A stretch of DNA of 8,955 bases from Thermoplasmata archaeon (GCA_003650975.1 QMSU01000031.1:1-8955); one strand, 5' to 3'; counted from the first letter of the stretch, positions 1-6,047 are shown. The notes: generated from the sequence alone by a model not told the origin. Numbers and translations are program-made.

Positions 1-24
1 AGAATAGAAGAATTGAAAAAATGA
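1..24 (+). CDS. C-terminal tail of an upstream gene (partial)
   Basis: Reading from base 1 in frame gives RIEELKK and then TGA at 22-24. The stop overlaps the ATG of the following ferredoxin gene (ATG at 21, ATGA overlap), the same coupling seen at later junctions of this operon. The charged, leucine-containing residues look like the end of a coiled-coil helix. Small coiled-coil proteins are common beside MTH1175/MinD clusters, but seven residues are too few to name a family. The other open frame at this edge is that of the ferredoxin itself, so this call rests on the overlap pattern. Confidence 0.4.
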   Translation, partial: RIEELKK

Positions 25-194
25 AAGCGCGAATAATAGAGGAGCGATGCGCGGGATGCGGCATGTGTGTCCAAGTATGCCCACAGGGGGCCATTGAGAT
101 GGTGGGAGAAAGAAAAGAAGTAGAGGTTGAGAAACTTGAGGAAAGAATAGACATGTTGCTTGAAAGAATAGACAACATAAAAAGTATGATGTGA
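21..194 (+). CDS. small single-cluster 4Fe-4S ferredoxin with C-terminal coiled coil
   Basis: This 57-aa protein has one complete cluster motif: C10, C13, C16 and C20 followed by proline (CxxCxxCxxxCP), then the GAIE strand typical of bacterial-type ferredoxin repeats. Only one cluster can be bound, whereas a standard 2[4Fe-4S] ferredoxin has two such repeats. The second half (about residues 33-57) is highly charged with regularly spaced L/I/M residues and probably forms an amphipathic or coiled-coil helix. It could pair with a similar helix in a partner, perhaps the upstream gene product, whose tail RIEELKK is alike. It is likely a cytoplasmic electron carrier or scaffold for the ATPases downstream. 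The frame stays open to the left edge, so a longer N-terminus is possible, but the ATGA overlap favours ATG at 21. The next gene starts 4 bases after its stop. Confidence 0.75.
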   Translation: MKARIIEERCAGCGMCVQVCPQGAIEMVGERKEVEVEKLEERIDMLLERIDNIKSMM

Positions 195-198
195 TAAG

Positions 199-378
199 AT
201 GGCAGCAGGAAGAGGAGCCGGACAGGGTGCCGGCAGAGGTACAGGCAGAAGAGGAGGCATGGGACCGGGTGGTGAATGCGTGTGTCCGCATTGCGGGCAT
301 AAAATGCCGCACACTCCCGGAACGCCCTGCATGCAGATGAACTGTCCCAAGTGCGGAACCCGCATGGTGAGGGCATGA
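199..378 (+). CDS. Gly/Arg-rich zinc-ribbon-like small protein
   Basis: This 59-aa protein has two parts. Residues 1-25 are almost entirely Gly, Ala and Arg (RGAG, GRGTGRRGG), an RGG-like low-complexity segment. Residues 26-59 hold CVCPHCG, then C44, C49 and C52 in CMQMNCPKCG, an arrangement expected to bind one metal (zinc-ribbon or rubredoxin-like knuckles). Similar short Gly-rich proteins ending in CPKCG-type ribbons recur beside NifX-like and MinD-ferredoxin genes in anaerobes; that statement is from general knowledge. Its function is unknown; protein-protein or RNA contact is possible. The start ATG follows the ferredoxin stop by 4 bases, and its TGA overlaps the next ATG (ATGA at 375-378), so it is translated as part of the operon. 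Confidence 0.7.
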   Translation: MAAGRGAGQGAGRGTGRRGGMGPGGECVCPHCGHKMPHTPGTPCMQMNCPKCGTRMVRA

Positions 379-752
379 AAGTGGCATTTCCCACCATGGG
401 GAATGGAGGCATGGACGAGCTCGTGGGAGAACATTTCGGGCGGGTGCCCACCTACACCATTGTGGATACTGAAACGGAAGAGGTGACCGTTATTCCGAAT
501 ACAAGCGTCCACATGGGTGGGGAGGGTGACCCGCCGGAAATCATGGCACGGCAAGGCGTTACCGCCATGATATGCAGGGGCATCGGGAGAAAGGCAATTG
601 CCCTGTTTCAGGAACTGGGCATCGACGTGTACTGCGGGGCAGCCGGAACAGTGAGGGATTCTCTCGATGCATTCAAAAGGGGGCATCTTGAGAAGGCCGG
701 TATTGGCGACGCCTGCGAGAGTCACACGTACCACCATCATCATTCTCACTGA
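375..752 (+). CDS. NifX/MTH1175-like dinitrogenase iron-molybdenum cofactor family protein
   Basis: This 125-aa protein belongs to the Nitro_FeMo-Co family (MTH1175/NifX/NifY/NafY type), a single RNase H-like domain that binds or carries metal clusters in nitrogenase maturation. Stand-alone archaeal versions without nitrogenase, as here, have no settled role. Visible family features are the N-terminal MKVAFPT strand, GEHFGRVPTYTIVD, the MICRGIGRKAIALFQELGI core, and YCGAAGTVRDSLDAF. The last residues are HTYHHHHSH, a histidine-rich tail that may bind Ni, Fe or Zn. I start at ATG 375 because it overlaps the previous stop (ATGA) and gives the usual family N-terminus; an in-frame ATG at 351 would add eight atypical residues inside the upstream gene. 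The next gene starts 11 bases downstream. Confidence 0.85.
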   Translation: MKVAFPTMGNGGMDELVGEHFGRVPTYTIVDTETEEVTVIPNTSVHMGGEGDPPEIMARQGVTAMICRGIGRKAIALFQELGIDVYCGAAGTVRDSLDAFKRGHLEKAGIGDACESHTYHHHHSH

Positions 753-763
753 TTCGTGGCACC

Positions 764-1582
764 ATGAAAATCACCGTGGCAAGCGGGAAGGGGGGAACCG
801 GGAAGACAACCGTAGCGGTGAACATGGCACTGGCGAACGGTGCGACCCTCTACGATTGCGACGTGGAGGAACCCAATGCAAATATTTTCTTGAATGCGGA
901 ACTTGAGAAAATAGAGGATGTGTCGCTGATGAATCCCCTGTTTGACATGAATCGATGCACCCTCTGCAAAAAATGTGCCGAGTTCTGCAGGTATAATGCA
1001 ATAGCCGTGCTCCCCTCAGATATCATGCTTTTCCCGGAGCTGTGCTCTGGGTGCGGAGGATGCAAAATGGTGTGCCCCCACGAGGCAATTTCAGAGGGGG
1101 AGAGGAAAATAGGGGAGATATACCGTGGTGAGGGTGAAATAACGATATACCAGGGCCTGCTCAACGTGGGTGAGGCGCGGGCCACCCCCATCATAAGCCG
1201 GCTCAAGCGATACGTGGATGATAACGGCATATCCATTCTGGATGCCCCTCCCGGCAATGGCTGTCCCGCAATAGAGGCAATGCATGGTTCCGATTTTGTC
1301 ATACTGGTGACAGAGCCCACGCCCTTCGGACTGCATGACCTGAAAATTGCCGTGACCATCGTGAGGAAACTTGCCATTCCCTTCGGCGTGGTGATAAACA
1401 GGCACGGAATAGGCGATGAGGGGGTGGAGCGCTACTGCAGGGAGGAGGGCATACCGGTGCTGATGAAAATCCCCTATAACCGGGAGATAGCGGTGCTGTA
1501 TTCAAAGGGGGTTCCCTTTGTGAAGGAGATTCAGGGATGGCGCAAAAAATTTGTCGATCTGTACGAGGCGGTGGCAGAATGA
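764..1582 (+). CDS. MinD-superfamily P-loop ATPase with inserted 2[4Fe-4S] ferredoxin domain (first of a pair)
   Basis: This 272-aa protein is of the COG1149 type. The deviant Walker A GKGGTGKT lies at residues 8-15, with signature Lys9 and Lys14; DCDVEEPN at 31-38 is the A'/switch region, and ILDAPPG near 158-164 is the Walker B/switch II equivalent. Between them sits an inserted ferredoxin with C65, C68, C71, C75 and C94, C97, C100, C104, enough for two [4Fe-4S] clusters. The first repeat ends C-R rather than the usual C-P. Relatives include Mrp/NBP35 carriers and NifH-like reductases, which use ATP to deliver clusters or low-potential electrons, so an ATP-gated Fe-S carrier or reductase is likely but the substrate is not known. 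Its TGA overlaps the ATG of its paralogue (ATGA), suggesting co-translation and perhaps a heterodimer. Confidence 0.9.
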   Translation: MKITVASGKGGTGKTTVAVNMALANGATLYDCDVEEPNANIFLNAELEKIEDVSLMNPLFDMNRCTLCKKCAEFCRYNAIAVLPSDIMLFPELCSGCGGCKMVCPHEAISEGERKIGEIYRGEGEITIYQGLLNVGEARATPIISRLKRYVDDNGISILDAPPGNGCPAIEAMHGSDFVILVTEPTPFGLHDLKIAVTIVRKLAIPFGVVINRHGIGDEGVERYCREEGIPVLMKIPYNREIAVLYSKGVPFVKEIQGWRKKFVDLYEAVAE

Positions 1583-2457
1583 AACAGATTGCGGTGGCAT
1601 CCGGGAAGGGAGGGACAGGAAAAACAAGCATGGTTGCATCATTTGCAGGTTTTGCCGGTGCAGTGCTCGCCGATTGCGACGTGGATGCACCCAACCTGCA
1701 CCTCATTTTGAAACCTGAGGTGGTAGAGAAGATACCCTACAGGGGAATGGAAGTGGCAGAGATAGACAGCGACACATGCATCGAATGCGGGGCGTGTGAA
1801 CGGGCATGCCGATTCAATGCAATAGAAAATTTTCGTGTGATCGGGGAGAAATGTGAAGGATGCGGCGTGTGCCCGCTGGTCTGCCCGGTGGATGCAATCG
1901 AGATGAAAAAAAGAGTGACCGGACATGTGTACACCGCCCATACGAGATTCGGGGAATTTGTGTACGGGCTGCTCGGCGCAGGTGAGGAGGCATCCGGCAA
2001 ACTGGTGACCGTTGCCAGAAAGAAGGCCGTGGAAATTGCCGAAAGAGTGGGAGCGCCGCTGATTATCATCGATGCGCCCGCAGGCATCGGCTGCCCGGTC
2101 ATCGCCTCAATAGGGAACACGGACCTTCTGGTAATGGTGGTGGAGCCCACCATGGCGGCGGTGCATGACATGGAACGATTGCTTGAGGTGGCTGCACATT
2201 TCAAGGTGAATACCGTCGCAATCATAAATAAGTATGACATAAATGAGGATGTGACGAAGAGAATCGAGGATTTCTGCACTGCACGGGGCATTGAAATTGT
2301 GGGGAAAATTCCCTTCAGCAAAAAGTTCACCGAGGCGATGGTGCGGGGAATGAGCATCGCGGAATACGATGCATCGCTTGCGGAGATGATGAAAAATATA
2401 TGGGAAAGAATTGAAGAATATGTGAATGCATCAGATGAGAGTCACAATAGTGTATGA
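1579..2457 (+). CDS. MinD-superfamily P-loop ATPase with inserted 2[4Fe-4S] ferredoxin domain (second of a pair)
   Basis: This 292-aa paralogue of the preceding gene has the same architecture. GKGGTGKT at residues 9-16 is the deviant Walker A with signature Lys10, DCDVDAPN is at 32-39, and IIIDAPAGIGCP near 162-173 is the Walker B/switch II. The ferredoxin insert has C67, C70, C73, C77 and C92, C95, C98, C102 (CEGCGVCPLVCP). Both proteins keep all ATPase and cluster residues, so neither looks like a degenerate subunit. Start at ATG 1579 gives MKQIAVASGKGG, matching the family N-terminus and overlapping the previous stop by ATGA. An in-frame ATG at 1537 would add 14 residues inside the upstream gene. 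The 3' end overlaps the metallo-hydrolase gene by 23 bases. A paired cluster-loading or electron-transfer ATPase is the best inference. Confidence 0.9.
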   Translation: MKQIAVASGKGGTGKTSMVASFAGFAGAVLADCDVDAPNLHLILKPEVVEKIPYRGMEVAEIDSDTCIECGACERACRFNAIENFRVIGEKCEGCGVCPLVCPVDAIEMKKRVTGHVYTAHTRFGEFVYGLLGAGEEASGKLVTVARKKAVEIAERVGAPLIIIDAPAGIGCPVIASIGNTDLLVMVVEPTMAAVHDMERLLEVAAHFKVNTVAIINKYDINEDVTKRIEDFCTARGIEIVGKIPFSKKFTEAMVRGMSIAEYDASLAEMMKNIWERIEEYVNASDESHNSV

Positions 2458-3031
2458 CAACCGTGCCCTGCCCGGGTTCAAGGCAGCATGGGGGTTTTCC
2501 TGCCTGATAGAGCACGGAATGAACATACTGTTTGATACAGGAGGGAATGCAAAAATTCTGCGCCACAACATGGAAAAACTGGGAATCTCTCTCGACGCCA
2601 TAGATGCCATCTTTATCTCCCATGCCCATCGGGACCATGCCGGAGGGCTCAAGGGATTGCCATTCCGGGGAGCGGTGTTCGTCCCTCCTTCCTCAAAGCT
2701 TGAGGGGGTGAAAATAGAGGAAGGGGAGTTCCTGCCGGATTTCATTGCCACCGGGGAGAGGTACGGCGAGCGCTCGCTGGTAGTGAGAGACGGCAATGAG
2801 GTGGTGGTCATCACCGGCTGTGCCCACAACGGACTTGAATATGTGCTTCACACCGCCGCTGAATACGGCTCCATAAAGGCGGTGATAGGAGGGTTCCACG
2901 ATTTCAGGGACATCGCAATGCTGAGGCACTATCCGCTGGTGGTGCCATGCCACTGTACCGTGCACAAGCGAGAGATAGAACGTTTTGAAAACGCACAGCC
3001 CTGTAGGGCCGGCGGGGTGATACACCTGTGA
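2435..3031 (+). CDS. small metallo-beta-lactamase-fold hydrolase (COG1237-like)
   Basis: This 198-aa MBL-fold protein has the metal motif HAHRDH (H63, H65, D67, H68) within FISHAHRDHAGGL, then GCAH at 128-131, GGFH at 152-155 and PCHCT at 171-175. The GCAHxGL, GGFH and PxHCT blocks are those of COG1237, which in methanogens includes proteins annotated as ribofuranosylaminobenzene 5'-phosphate synthase-like enzymes of methanopterin synthesis. That function is an uncertain family-level label. At 198 aa it is shorter than usual members of about 250-280 aa, chiefly between the metal motif and the C-terminus. Two starts are possible: ATG 2426 and ATG 2435. GTGA at 2422-2425 is correctly spaced only for 2435, and MRVTIVYDN matches the family start. 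Its TGA overlaps the next GTG start. Confidence 0.8.
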   Translation: MRVTIVYDNRALPGFKAAWGFSCLIEHGMNILFDTGGNAKILRHNMEKLGISLDAIDAIFISHAHRDHAGGLKGLPFRGAVFVPPSSKLEGVKIEEGEFLPDFIATGERYGERSLVVRDGNEVVVITGCAHNGLEYVLHTAAEYGSIKAVIGGFHDFRDIAMLRHYPLVVPCHCTVHKREIERFENAQPCRAGGVIHL

Positions 3032-3576
3032 CATATGATGACTTCTTCGCCACGTCCTTCGGCGCGGAAATTCTGGAAAAGGAGGCACGGTATCTTGCGG
3101 GATGCATGTGCGGCACCACAGTGATAAGCATAGGATGCGGGACGGGAATCATAGAGGCGGAAATCGAGAGGATGGCGCCGGTGACCATCATCGGCGTTGA
3201 GAGGGATGACGCCATGATCGAACGGGCAAAGGAAAGGATAGCGGTGGTGAAGGCAGATGCGGAGAACCTGCCGTTCAGAGACGGGTGCGCCCATACGGTG
3301 ATGTTCGTCACCTCACTGGAATTTATGGAGAATGTGGGAAAGGCCCTCACCGAGGCCCACCGGGTGCTCGGAGAGAAGGGTACCATATGTGCGGTGATGC
3401 TCAACACCGCCTCATCGTATTTCAGGGAGCGTTATGATAAGGGAGGATATCTGAGGAAGCATATACGGCACATCAATGTGGGAGAGATCGAGCGCATCAT
3501 GGCACAGCGATTTTCCATCAGAAGGGAGGATATTTCCGGGATTGCGGTGGGAATCAGCGGGAAAAGGAGAGGGTGA
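3028..3576 (+). CDS. class I SAM-dependent methyltransferase
   Basis: This 182-aa protein has the Rossmann methyltransferase pattern: motif I ISIGCGTG at about 33-40, acidic GVERDD near 56-61 (SAM ribose contact at E58), KADAENLPF near 75-83, and a hydrophobic strand TVMFVTSLEFMENV followed by HRVLGEKGT, as in the Methyltransf_11 family. The substrate is unknown; neighbouring Fe-S ATPases suggest a small molecule or a protein of the same pathway, but nothing in the sequence decides it. The start is GTG at 3028 (GTGA overlap with the upstream stop at 3029-3031); the nearby ATGs at 3035 and 3038 are out of frame. It is the last gene of the plus-strand operon and faces the dtxR-like gene tail to tail across 8 bases. 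Confidence 0.85.
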   Translation: MTYDDFFATSFGAEILEKEARYLAGCMCGTTVISIGCGTGIIEAEIERMAPVTIIGVERDDAMIERAKERIAVVKADAENLPFRDGCAHTVMFVTSLEFMENVGKALTEAHRVLGEKGTICAVMLNTASSYFRERYDKGGYLRKHIRHINVGEIERIMAQRFSIRREDISGIAVGISGKRRG

Positions 3577-3588
3577 GTATTCGCTCAC
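3573..3588. other. short inverted repeat spanning both stop codons at a convergent junction
   Basis: GTGAG at 3573-3577 and CTCAC at 3584-3588 form a perfect 5-bp stem around a 6-base loop. The stem contains the TGA of the plus-strand methyltransferase gene and the TGA of the minus-strand regulator gene. There is no T-tract on either side, so this is at most a weak hairpin and not a convincing terminator. The whole intergenic gap is only 8 bases, and transcription from each side must end inside or beyond the opposing gene. Confidence 0.35.
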
Positions 3589-4049
3589 GATTCCCCGTCA
3601 TCGCTGCAGAGATTGCAGGGTGTTCTTTCGCCGGTCCTGCAAAAATGATGAAAGTGTTTCACCCATCGCGGTGTGTCCGGTGCATCATGTACAAAGTGAA
3701 CGAATTTCTCCAGTTGCCTGACCGTTCCATCGCTTACGTGATGCTCTATCTGGCAGGCATCCAGCTCCGCCTGGTCCTGCGCCACGCCGATGATTTCCAG
3801 AAAGTCGGCAATGACACGGTGTTTTTTCATGAGGGATTTGGCCATGCGGCGTCCCTTTTCAGTGAGAGTTGCACCGGTATAGGTTTCATAGTGGACGAGG
3901 TCCTGTTCCTGCAGCTTCTGCAGCATCTCCGTGACCGAAGGGGGTTTGACGCCCATTTCCGTGGAAATCATGCCCGTCTGGGCCCGCCCCTCCCTTTTCT
4001 CGAGTATGTATATGGTTTCGACATATTCCTCCACTGTTTTTTTCTTCAT
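3585..4049 (-). CDS. DtxR/MntR-family metal-dependent transcriptional repressor
   Basis: This 154-aa protein has an N-terminal winged helix (about 1-70; ISTEMGVKPPSVTEMLQKL is the recognition HTH and TYTGATLTEKG the wing) followed by the metal-binding dimerisation domain. Residues line up with Bacillus MntR numbering: E8, E11, H77, C99, E102, H103 (MntR has D8, E11, H77, E99, E102, H103). Cys at 99 is the DtxR/IdeR feature (CxxEH), so the site mixes Mn- and Fe-type ligands. The last residues carry further Cys and His (HFHHFC, PCNLC), seen in archaeal family members. With Mn or Fe bound it should repress; being last in the feo operon, Fe(II) sensing is the likely job. Start ATG 4049 follows the feoB stop by 2 bases and has a GGTG Shine-Dalgarno; a longer in-frame start lies inside feoB and adds non-family sequence. 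Confidence 0.88.
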   Translation of the reverse strand: MKKKTVEEYVETIYILEKREGRAQTGMISTEMGVKPPSVTEMLQKLQEQDLVHYETYTGATLTEKGRRMAKSLMKKHRVIADFLEIIGVAQDQAELDACQIEHHVSDGTVRQLEKFVHFVHDAPDTPRWVKHFHHFCRTGERTPCNLCSDDGES

Positions 4050-4051
4050 GT

Positions 4052-5767
4052 TCACACCCCCAGAAGGATGATTCTGAGAATGAATCCCACGGTGACCGCG
4101 GTGGCCACCATGATGGATGCCGATGCAGCCATGCCCTTTATGCCCAGTTCCTTTATGAGGACTGTGAAGGTGGCAATGCACGGGAAATATATGGTGAGCA
4201 CTGTGGCCGCAATGACCAGCTGTGCCGCACTCAATCCCAGGGGCAGGAGCATGCCCACGGCAAGGTCCTTCCGCAGAAACCCAATGATGAGGGCAATGCT
4301 CGCCTCGCCGGGAAGGCCGAACGCCATATGCATGAACGGCGAGAGCACATCACCGAGCCACTGAAGAAATCCGACCACATACAGCACATTCACCACGAAC
4401 ACCCCCAGGAAGAGGTAGGGAATGGCATCGCCCAGAAACCAGCGGATGCGCATCCACGTTTTCTTTGCAACCGCCCTGATGCTGGGACGGCGGTACGGCG
4501 GTATCTCAAGGAAAATCTCGGGACTTTCTCCCGGAATGAATCGGTTGAGTATGATGCCCACGACAAGGTAGAGGATGCCGAGGGTGAAAAACACCATCAC
4601 CACATAGTGGAATCCGTAGGGGCCCAGTATCCCGAATACCATGGCAGTCTGGGCCATGCACGGGACAGCGATGGCAAGAAGCGTTGCGGAGATGAACCGC
4701 TGTTTTTTGGCCTCCATGTTCCTCACCGCGAGGGCTCCGGGTACGTTGCAGCCGAGGCCGAGAAAGAGGGGAACGATGCCATAACCGTGCATGCCGAGCC
4801 GGTGAAACACCGTGTCCATGAGCGTCGCCAGGCGAGGAAGATACCCGGTGTCCTCCAGAATGGAGAGGGTGAAGTAAAACCCGATGATGTAGGGCAGCAC
4901 CGCACCCAGGGGAACGTACAGCCCGGTGGTGAGGAGCCCCAGCGATTCGATGAAATTGATGTCGGTGCCATATTCCCCGATGAGAATGCTGTGAAGGATG
5001 CCGGGGCCCAGCCACTCACTCAGACGTTCGATGAGCGGAAGATAGAGAGAGTTGAAGAACGGATCGAGCACGTAAGTGATGAGCGTTTCTCCGATGAGAC
5101 GCACAAGGAGGAATGCAAACAGCAGGACGGCAACGGCGATGGGGATGCCTGTCAGGGGTGTGATGGTCATATCGGAAATGCGGTCCCACAGCGTATGGTG
5201 GCGGTGCTCCACCCGCTCAACCTGTTTTATGATGGCGCCGATGGTGACCCATCGTTCATCCTCTGTGACCGGCCGTATGCGATCTGATGGGCGCGCCTCG
5301 CTGATGCGGGAAACAAGCGCCTTGATGCCCTCTCCGGTGAGGGCAACGGTGGGAACCACGGGAACGCCGAGCAGTTCCTCAAGCGCTCGCTCATCCACAT
5401 GTATCCCCACGTGCCGTGCTTCGTCCCACATGTTCAATGCCACAATGACGGGGATGCCCCGCTCAAGCAGTTCCAGCGTGAGATACAGGTTTCTCTCCAG
5501 GTTGGTGGCATCCACCACATTGATGACCACATCCGCCTCCTGCAGCATGTGGAGCGCCACCTCCTCCGCCCTGTTGGAGGGTTCGAGCGAGTATGTTCCG
5601 GGAGCATCGATGATTTCAACGGTTTCGCCGCCCAGTTTCATGCGCCCTCTGGAAAAATCAACCGTTGTTCCGGGGTAGTTTGAGGCGATGACATTGGCAC
5701 CGGTGAGCCGGGAGAATACCACGCTCTTGCCCACGTTGGGGTTCCCCATCAGCACTATCCTTTTCAC
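4052..5767 (-). CDS. feoB: ferrous iron transport protein B (compact form)
   Basis: This 571-aa inner-membrane Fe(II) transporter has an N-terminal G domain: G1 GNPNVGKS at 8-15, G2 within SNYPGTTVDF, G3 DAPG at 54-57 and G4 NMWD at 112-115. A helical linker follows to about residue 200, then a polytopic membrane part. Gate/core motifs are EDTGYLPR, GLGCNVPG (about 337-344), VPCMAQ (about 368-373) and YFPCIAT near the C-terminus (about 527-533), each with a conserved Cys in a membrane segment. It is well below the roughly 700-770 aa of many bacterial FeoB proteins, as several archaeal forms are, and appears complete. I prefer GTG 5767, which overlaps the feoA stop (GTGA) and gives MKRIVLMGNPNVGKS; GTG 5776 in the same frame would add three residues. 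It probably works with the adjacent FeoA; no FeoC gene is seen. Confidence 0.95.
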   Translation of the reverse strand: MKRIVLMGNPNVGKSVVFSRLTGANVIASNYPGTTVDFSRGRMKLGGETVEIIDAPGTYSLEPSNRAEEVALHMLQEADVVINVVDATNLERNLYLTLELLERGIPVIVALNMWDEARHVGIHVDERALEELLGVPVVPTVALTGEGIKALVSRISEARPSDRIRPVTEDERWVTIGAIIKQVERVEHRHHTLWDRISDMTITPLTGIPIAVAVLLFAFLLVRLIGETLITYVLDPFFNSLYLPLIERLSEWLGPGILHSILIGEYGTDINFIESLGLLTTGLYVPLGAVLPYIIGFYFTLSILEDTGYLPRLATLMDTVFHRLGMHGYGIVPLFLGLGCNVPGALAVRNMEAKKQRFISATLLAIAVPCMAQTAMVFGILGPYGFHYVVMVFFTLGILYLVVGIILNRFIPGESPEIFLEIPPYRRPSIRAVAKKTWMRIRWFLGDAIPYLFLGVFVVNVLYVVGFLQWLGDVLSPFMHMAFGLPGEASIALIIGFLRKDLAVGMLLPLGLSAAQLVIAATVLTIYFPCIATFTVLIKELGIKGMAASASIMVATAVTVGFILRIILLGV

Positions 5768-6003
5768 CCCTCCCACCTCACCAGGATGCGGCGGGCCATT
5801 CCCCGCCCGAGGGTTGTCCGTTTCCCATCAACCTCCAGAACGAGCGGCCCGCCGAAGGGCTGTTTTGCCACCACGATGATGGTCTTGCCCTCGCGGATGC
5901 CCATGGTGCGGAGACGCCTCTGGAATCCGTGGCCACCGTGCAGTGCCACAATGGTTGCCTTTATGCCAGGACTCAGATCGCTCAGCGATATTTCCGCACC
6001 CAT
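5764..6003 (-). CDS. feoA: ferrous iron transport protein A
   Basis: This 79-aa SH3-like FeoA-domain protein is a small cytoplasmic partner of FeoB. Visible features are SLSDLSPGIKATIVAL, the family's RRLRTMGIREG turn, the following strand TIIVVAKQPFGGPLVLEVDG, and the terminal GRGMARRILV strand; these match the usual FeoA length and layout. It is the first gene of feoA-feoB-regulator, and its TGA at 5764-5766 overlaps the feoB GTG. The start ATG at 6001-6003 lies about 25 bases downstream of the predicted transcription start, and the palindromic metal-box candidate at 6032-6047 sits between that start and the TATA-like box, so iron-dependent repression is expected. Confidence 0.92.
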   Translation of the reverse strand: MGAEISLSDLSPGIKATIVALHGGHGFQRRLRTMGIREGKTIIVVAKQPFGGPLVLEVDGKRTTLGRGMARRILVRWEG

Positions 6004-6031
6004 GATATCATCATCTCACATCCCACTTATT

Positions 6032-6047
6032 TTTAGGTATACCTAAA
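6032..6047. promoter_or_regulatory. palindromic operator candidate for the DtxR/MntR-like repressor
   Basis: TTTAGGTATACCTAAA is a perfect 16-bp palindrome. The half-site TTTAGG/CCTAAA resembles the TTAGG...CCTAA arms of DtxR/IdeR-type boxes. It lies immediately downstream of the feoA TATA-like element and overlaps the expected transcription start region on the minus strand, where bound repressor would block archaeal RNA polymerase. The matching regulator is encoded at the end of the same operon. The match to known boxes is by eye. Confidence 0.7.

Noticed and set aside
850..1377. Minus-strand open frame opposite the first MinD ATPase
   Set aside because: Ser/Pro-rich antisense translation with no family features; the plus-strand frame has all ATPase and ferredoxin motifs.
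3028..3040. ATG codons at 3035 and 3038 as methyltransferase starts
   Set aside because: Neither is in the methyltransferase frame; GTG 3028 with the GTGA overlap is the only fitting start.
4050..4181. N-terminal extension of the DtxR/MntR-like gene into feoB
   Set aside because: The added 44 residues are a His/Gly-rich shadow of feoB; the family N-terminus starts at 4049 with a good ribosome site.
4328..5287. Long plus-strand open frame (319 codons) antisense to feoB
   Set aside because: It lies wholly within feoB, has a His/Glu/Arg-rich composition typical of an antisense frame in GC-rich DNA, and shows no domain; feoB motifs are unambiguous on the other strand.
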